Source of the DNA: Chitinophaga niabensis
GTDB lineage: Bacteria > Bacteroidota > Bacteroidia > Chitinophagales > Chitinophagaceae
DNA: 64,000 nucleotides
Direction of reading: 5' to 3'
NCBI RefSeq assembly: GCF_900129465.1
Contig: NZ_FSRA01000002.1
Coordinates: 682,001 to 746,000, forward strand
Shown here: piece after piece, positions 63,336 through 64,000 of the stretch
Layout: each line of letters begins with the position of its first letter
Numbering within the stretch: position 1 is the first letter of the stretch
The notes under the pieces: generated by a model
Seen by the model: only the letters and a program-made list of their open reading frames with translations
Databases searched by the model: none
Told to the model about the DNA's origin: nothing
Position numbers and translations under genes: made by a program

Positions 63336-64000
63336 TTAATTGATCTTGATATTAAAGTTCTGCATGGAACGTACTCTGCCATCAGGACCTTTTACTTTAA
63401 TGTTCTCAAAGTAGATGAGGTCGCCTGGTTTAGCAGCGCGGATAGCTCCCTGGATATCAGATTTGTTAGGCCAGTATTCAGAGGTGGACTCACCTTCTGC
63501 ATACTCACGACCTCTTGAATCGATACCCATACGGTAACCTACCACGGAGTATTTCACGCCTTCAAACAGGAAGTCTTCCAGGTCAGCACGCAGACCGCCT
63601 TGTGCTTTAAAGTCTGCTGCCTTCATAGTAGATCCTTTATTGAAACCAATTTTCATTACAGGGTCAGGAATTTGTTTCACGCGGAATTCTTTTGAATCCA
63701 GTGATTTTACTTTTCCGTCTACTTCTGCAGAAACATTGATGGTGGCTTTACCGGTCTGGCTTACTGTTACAATAAATTCGCCGGGGCCTTTTTTGGTGAT
63801 GGAACCACCTCCGCCGCTGATAGAAGCCTGGATCTTTTCTGCAGGAACACCAGCCGCCGTAATGGTGATGGGGTTTTGCAGGGCAATATACAGTACGTTC
63901 ATTTTATCAGCAGAGATAGAGGTAGCTGATGCACCTACTTTATAGGTCTCCGTGAAAGGACTTGTTACTTTCTGACCGTTAGGTTTTACCAGTTCCACCA
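63336..64000 (-). CDS. gldM: Gliding motility / T9SS motor protein GldM, 3' part
   Basis: Only the C-terminal 221 residues lie in the window; the frame stays open to the edge at base 64000, so the gene continues beyond it. The sequence has the Ig-like periplasmic domains of GldM (VYKVG-type TETYKVGASATSISADKMNV, SITKKGPGEFIVTVSQTGKA) and ends GRVRSMQNFNIKIN. GldM with GldL is the proton-driven motor that powers type IX secretion and gliding. gldK and gldL should lie further along the strand. Confidence 0.92.
   Translation of the reverse strand, partial: VELVKPNGQKVTSPFTETYKVGASATSISADKMNVLYIALQNPITITAAGVPAEKIQASISGGGGSITKKGPGEFIVTVSQTGKATINVSAEVDGKVKSLDSKEFRVKQIPDPVMKIGFNKGSTMKAADFKAQGGLRADLEDFLFEGVKYSVVGYRMGIDSRGREYAEGESTSEYWPNKSDIQGAIRAAKPGDLIYFENIKVKGPDGRVRSMQNFNIKIN

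Overview
The window looks like chromosomal DNA of a Bacteroidota bacterium, most likely a Chitinophaga-type member of the Chitinophagaceae. Three SusC/SusD outer-membrane pairs, the type IX secretion/gliding genes gldM, gldN and porZ, a MoxR-DUF58-BatA stretch and a DUF4783-nadC pair all point to this phylum. So does the promoter signal: TAnnTTTG (-7) octamers sit a few to about 35 bases before many start codons, and Shine-Dalgarno sequences are mostly absent. Genus assignment is inference from gene content and protein style. There are no rRNA, tRNA or CRISPR genes that I can see, and no intact insertion sequence.

Layout. 1-7080: VanZ-like gene, gcvH, a secreted cyclophilin, then the plus-strand run moxR, DUF58, a BatD-like gene, batA and rsgA. 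7077-16517: two tiny paralogous lipoproteins, a divergent gamma-carbonic-anhydrase-like/aminotransferase pair, OmpA lipoprotein, a Gly-rich protein with a Ca-loop motif, divergent prfA/amidohydrolase, a mechanosensitive channel, then thioredoxin-like, MerR and M23 peptidase genes. 16840-25032: alaS, a PDZ protein, an aldehyde dehydrogenase, gatB and a TlpA-like lipoprotein. 25071-39218: three consecutive SusC/SusD pairs on the minus strand, with no enzymes or regulators of their own in the window. 39722-40423: a lone IS1595-like transposase homologue whose catalytic residues appear to be gone.

40667-50101: MMPL exporter, porZ, recO, lpxH, and the rsfS-ftsH-LUD cluster. 50262-60660: birA, aldo/keto reductase, SUI1-like factor, lipid kinase, nadC, DUF4783, gpmI, an LVIVD-repeat lipoprotein, a small lipoprotein and uvrC. 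60922-64000: DinB-like protein, Crp/Fnr regulator, gldN and the 3' part of gldM, cut by the window edge.

How it fits together. Most of the window is housekeeping: translation (prfA, alaS, gatB, rsgA, rsfS), envelope (lpxH, M23, OmpA, MscS, MMPL), protein quality control (ftsH), NAD and biotin metabolism, and DNA repair (recO, uvrC). The accessory block is 25-40.5 kb. The SusCD pairs there are probably TonB-driven importers for three different ligands. The least ordinary items are the degenerate transposase-like protein with an inverted repeat beside its start codon, the two tiny lipoproteins sharing a cysteine motif, the face-to-face overlapping divergent promoters, and several long hairpins or palindromes in gene-free gaps.
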